Positions 4,453 to 5,065 of a DNA stretch of 5,065 nucleotides are shown here, piece by piece. The position numbers and the translations under genes are program-made. A model generated the notes under the pieces. It did not search any database. It saw only the letters and a program-made list of their open reading frames with translations, and was not told where the DNA came from. The stretch is from assembly GCA_902494555.1 (NCBI GenBank), contig CABUTR010000056.1, forward strand, positions 1 to 5,065, written 5' to 3'. Within the stretch, counting starts at the first letter, position 1. Every line of letters starts with the position of its first letter. This DNA is from an uncultured Collinsella sp. Lineage in GTDB: Bacteria > Actinomycetota > Coriobacteriia > Coriobacteriales > Coriobacteriaceae.

Positions 4453-5065
4453 TTACGGGTTTTCCTGGGACGGGATAAAACCCTGATGCAGCAAATACGC
4501 TATTGCGACACCCGTATGGACGGTAATTTTGGCGGTTGACCTAACTATGTTGCTGATGCCCGTGTCGGCTAACAAGCCTAGGGGGCTGTGGTCTAGTTCC
4601 CATTCTAGGCCGTGTTCGCTTATCTCTGTGTTGGGAGCAATGGCGATGATGGAGAAGGTTTTGCCTTCGGCACCTTCGATAGTCCACGATTCGCCTGCGT
4701 GAAGGACGCGGGCGACTACCTTGTCCTCGGCGATCCAGATGGGGGCATCTTCGTAGCCCGCGAGTAGGCCCAGTACGGACAGGGCCATGTCCGGGCGGCC
4801 GCCGGTGGCGCAGGTCGCAACCACTTCGGCGCCTGGCCAGCGACGACGGACGGAATCGAGCGCCAGCGCCAGATCGGTATAGTCCTTGTACGGGTTGTGG
4901 CGTTCCACTTCAAAATCGGCAGCGGCATCGACCAGGGCGCGGCCCACATCGCTTACGGTGTCGGCGTCGCCCACGTAGACGTCGCAGCCAAGACCTGCGC
5001 CCAACAGGGCGTCCAGGCCGCGATCCACGGCGACAACGCGGTCGCACTCCCATGCCAGGTGGCAC
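4453..5065 (-). CDS. Thiamine diphosphokinase (N-terminus beyond the window)
   Basis: The enzyme transfers a diphosphate from ATP to thiamine to give thiamine diphosphate, in the cytoplasm. The frame is open to the right edge, reading CHLAWECDRVVAVDRG before the internal GTG at 5026-5028, and VVAVDRG matches the family's early A-D-G strand. So the true start lies outside the window and about 204 residues are visible. Counting from that GTG, visible motifs are DVYVGDADTV (16-25, the GD-x-DS site that binds the diphosphate and metal), DYTDLALAL (49-57), GGRPDMALS (76-84, the GGRxDH site) and the C-terminal thiamine-binding part GLEWEL...GISNIV (140-162). The family's Ser after GDxD is Thr here, and the His of GGRxDH is Met. 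Both are mild departures that do not argue against the assignment. No terminator is seen between its TAA and the tRNA promoter. Confidence 0.88.
   Translation of the reverse strand, partial: CHLAWECDRVVAVDRGLDALLGAGLGCDVYVGDADTVSDVGRALVDAAADFEVERHNPYKDYTDLALALDSVRRRWPGAEVVATCATGGRPDMALSVLGLLAGYEDAPIWIAEDKVVARVLHAGESWTIEGAEGKTFSIIAIAPNTEISEHGLEWELDHSPLGLLADTGISNIVRSTAKITVHTGVAIAYLLHQGFIPSQENP

Overview
The window looks like a chromosomal segment of a moderately GC-rich member of the Coriobacteriia, most likely a Collinsella-like gut actinobacterium. This is an inference from protein style, gene order, Shine-Dalgarno use with frequent GTG/TTG starts, and a tRNA with encoded CCA; no species can be named. 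Every gene I accept lies on the minus strand, so the window reads from right to left.

The right end (about 5065 to 4308) is housekeeping: a thiamine diphosphokinase whose N-terminus is cut by the window edge, then a tRNA-Ala(GGC) with a clear promoter and intrinsic terminator. From 4307 to 3510 there is no conventional gene. This stretch holds a 35-bp palindrome, about 220 bp with nothing recognisable, an extended -10 promoter candidate near 3978-3988, and a long (about 460 nt) leader with several strong hairpins, a possible attenuator and one or two small ORFs.

The left part (3509 to 1) is the promoter-proximal end of a surface polysaccharide (capsule) operon: a specialised NusG paralogue (LoaP/RfaH type); a polyprenyl-phosphate sugar-1-phosphate transferase that would start the lipid-linked repeat unit; a WecG/TagA/CpsF glycosyltransferase that would add the next sugar; CapE (UDP-GlcNAc 4,6-dehydratase); and the first 64 or so codons of CapF. 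Stops and starts abut or overlap (TAATG, TAGATG, TAG-G-GTG), as expected of one transcription unit. The NusG paralogue probably keeps polymerase processive through the long operon, and the structured leader is where it or another factor could act.

Two oddities stand out. CapF stops matching its family at about base 119 and runs into a 22-23 bp tandem repeat (bases 15-89), so it looks truncated by a rearrangement or an assembly join. The TagA-family gene is far more AT-rich than the genes on either side, which suggests cassette exchange within the locus.
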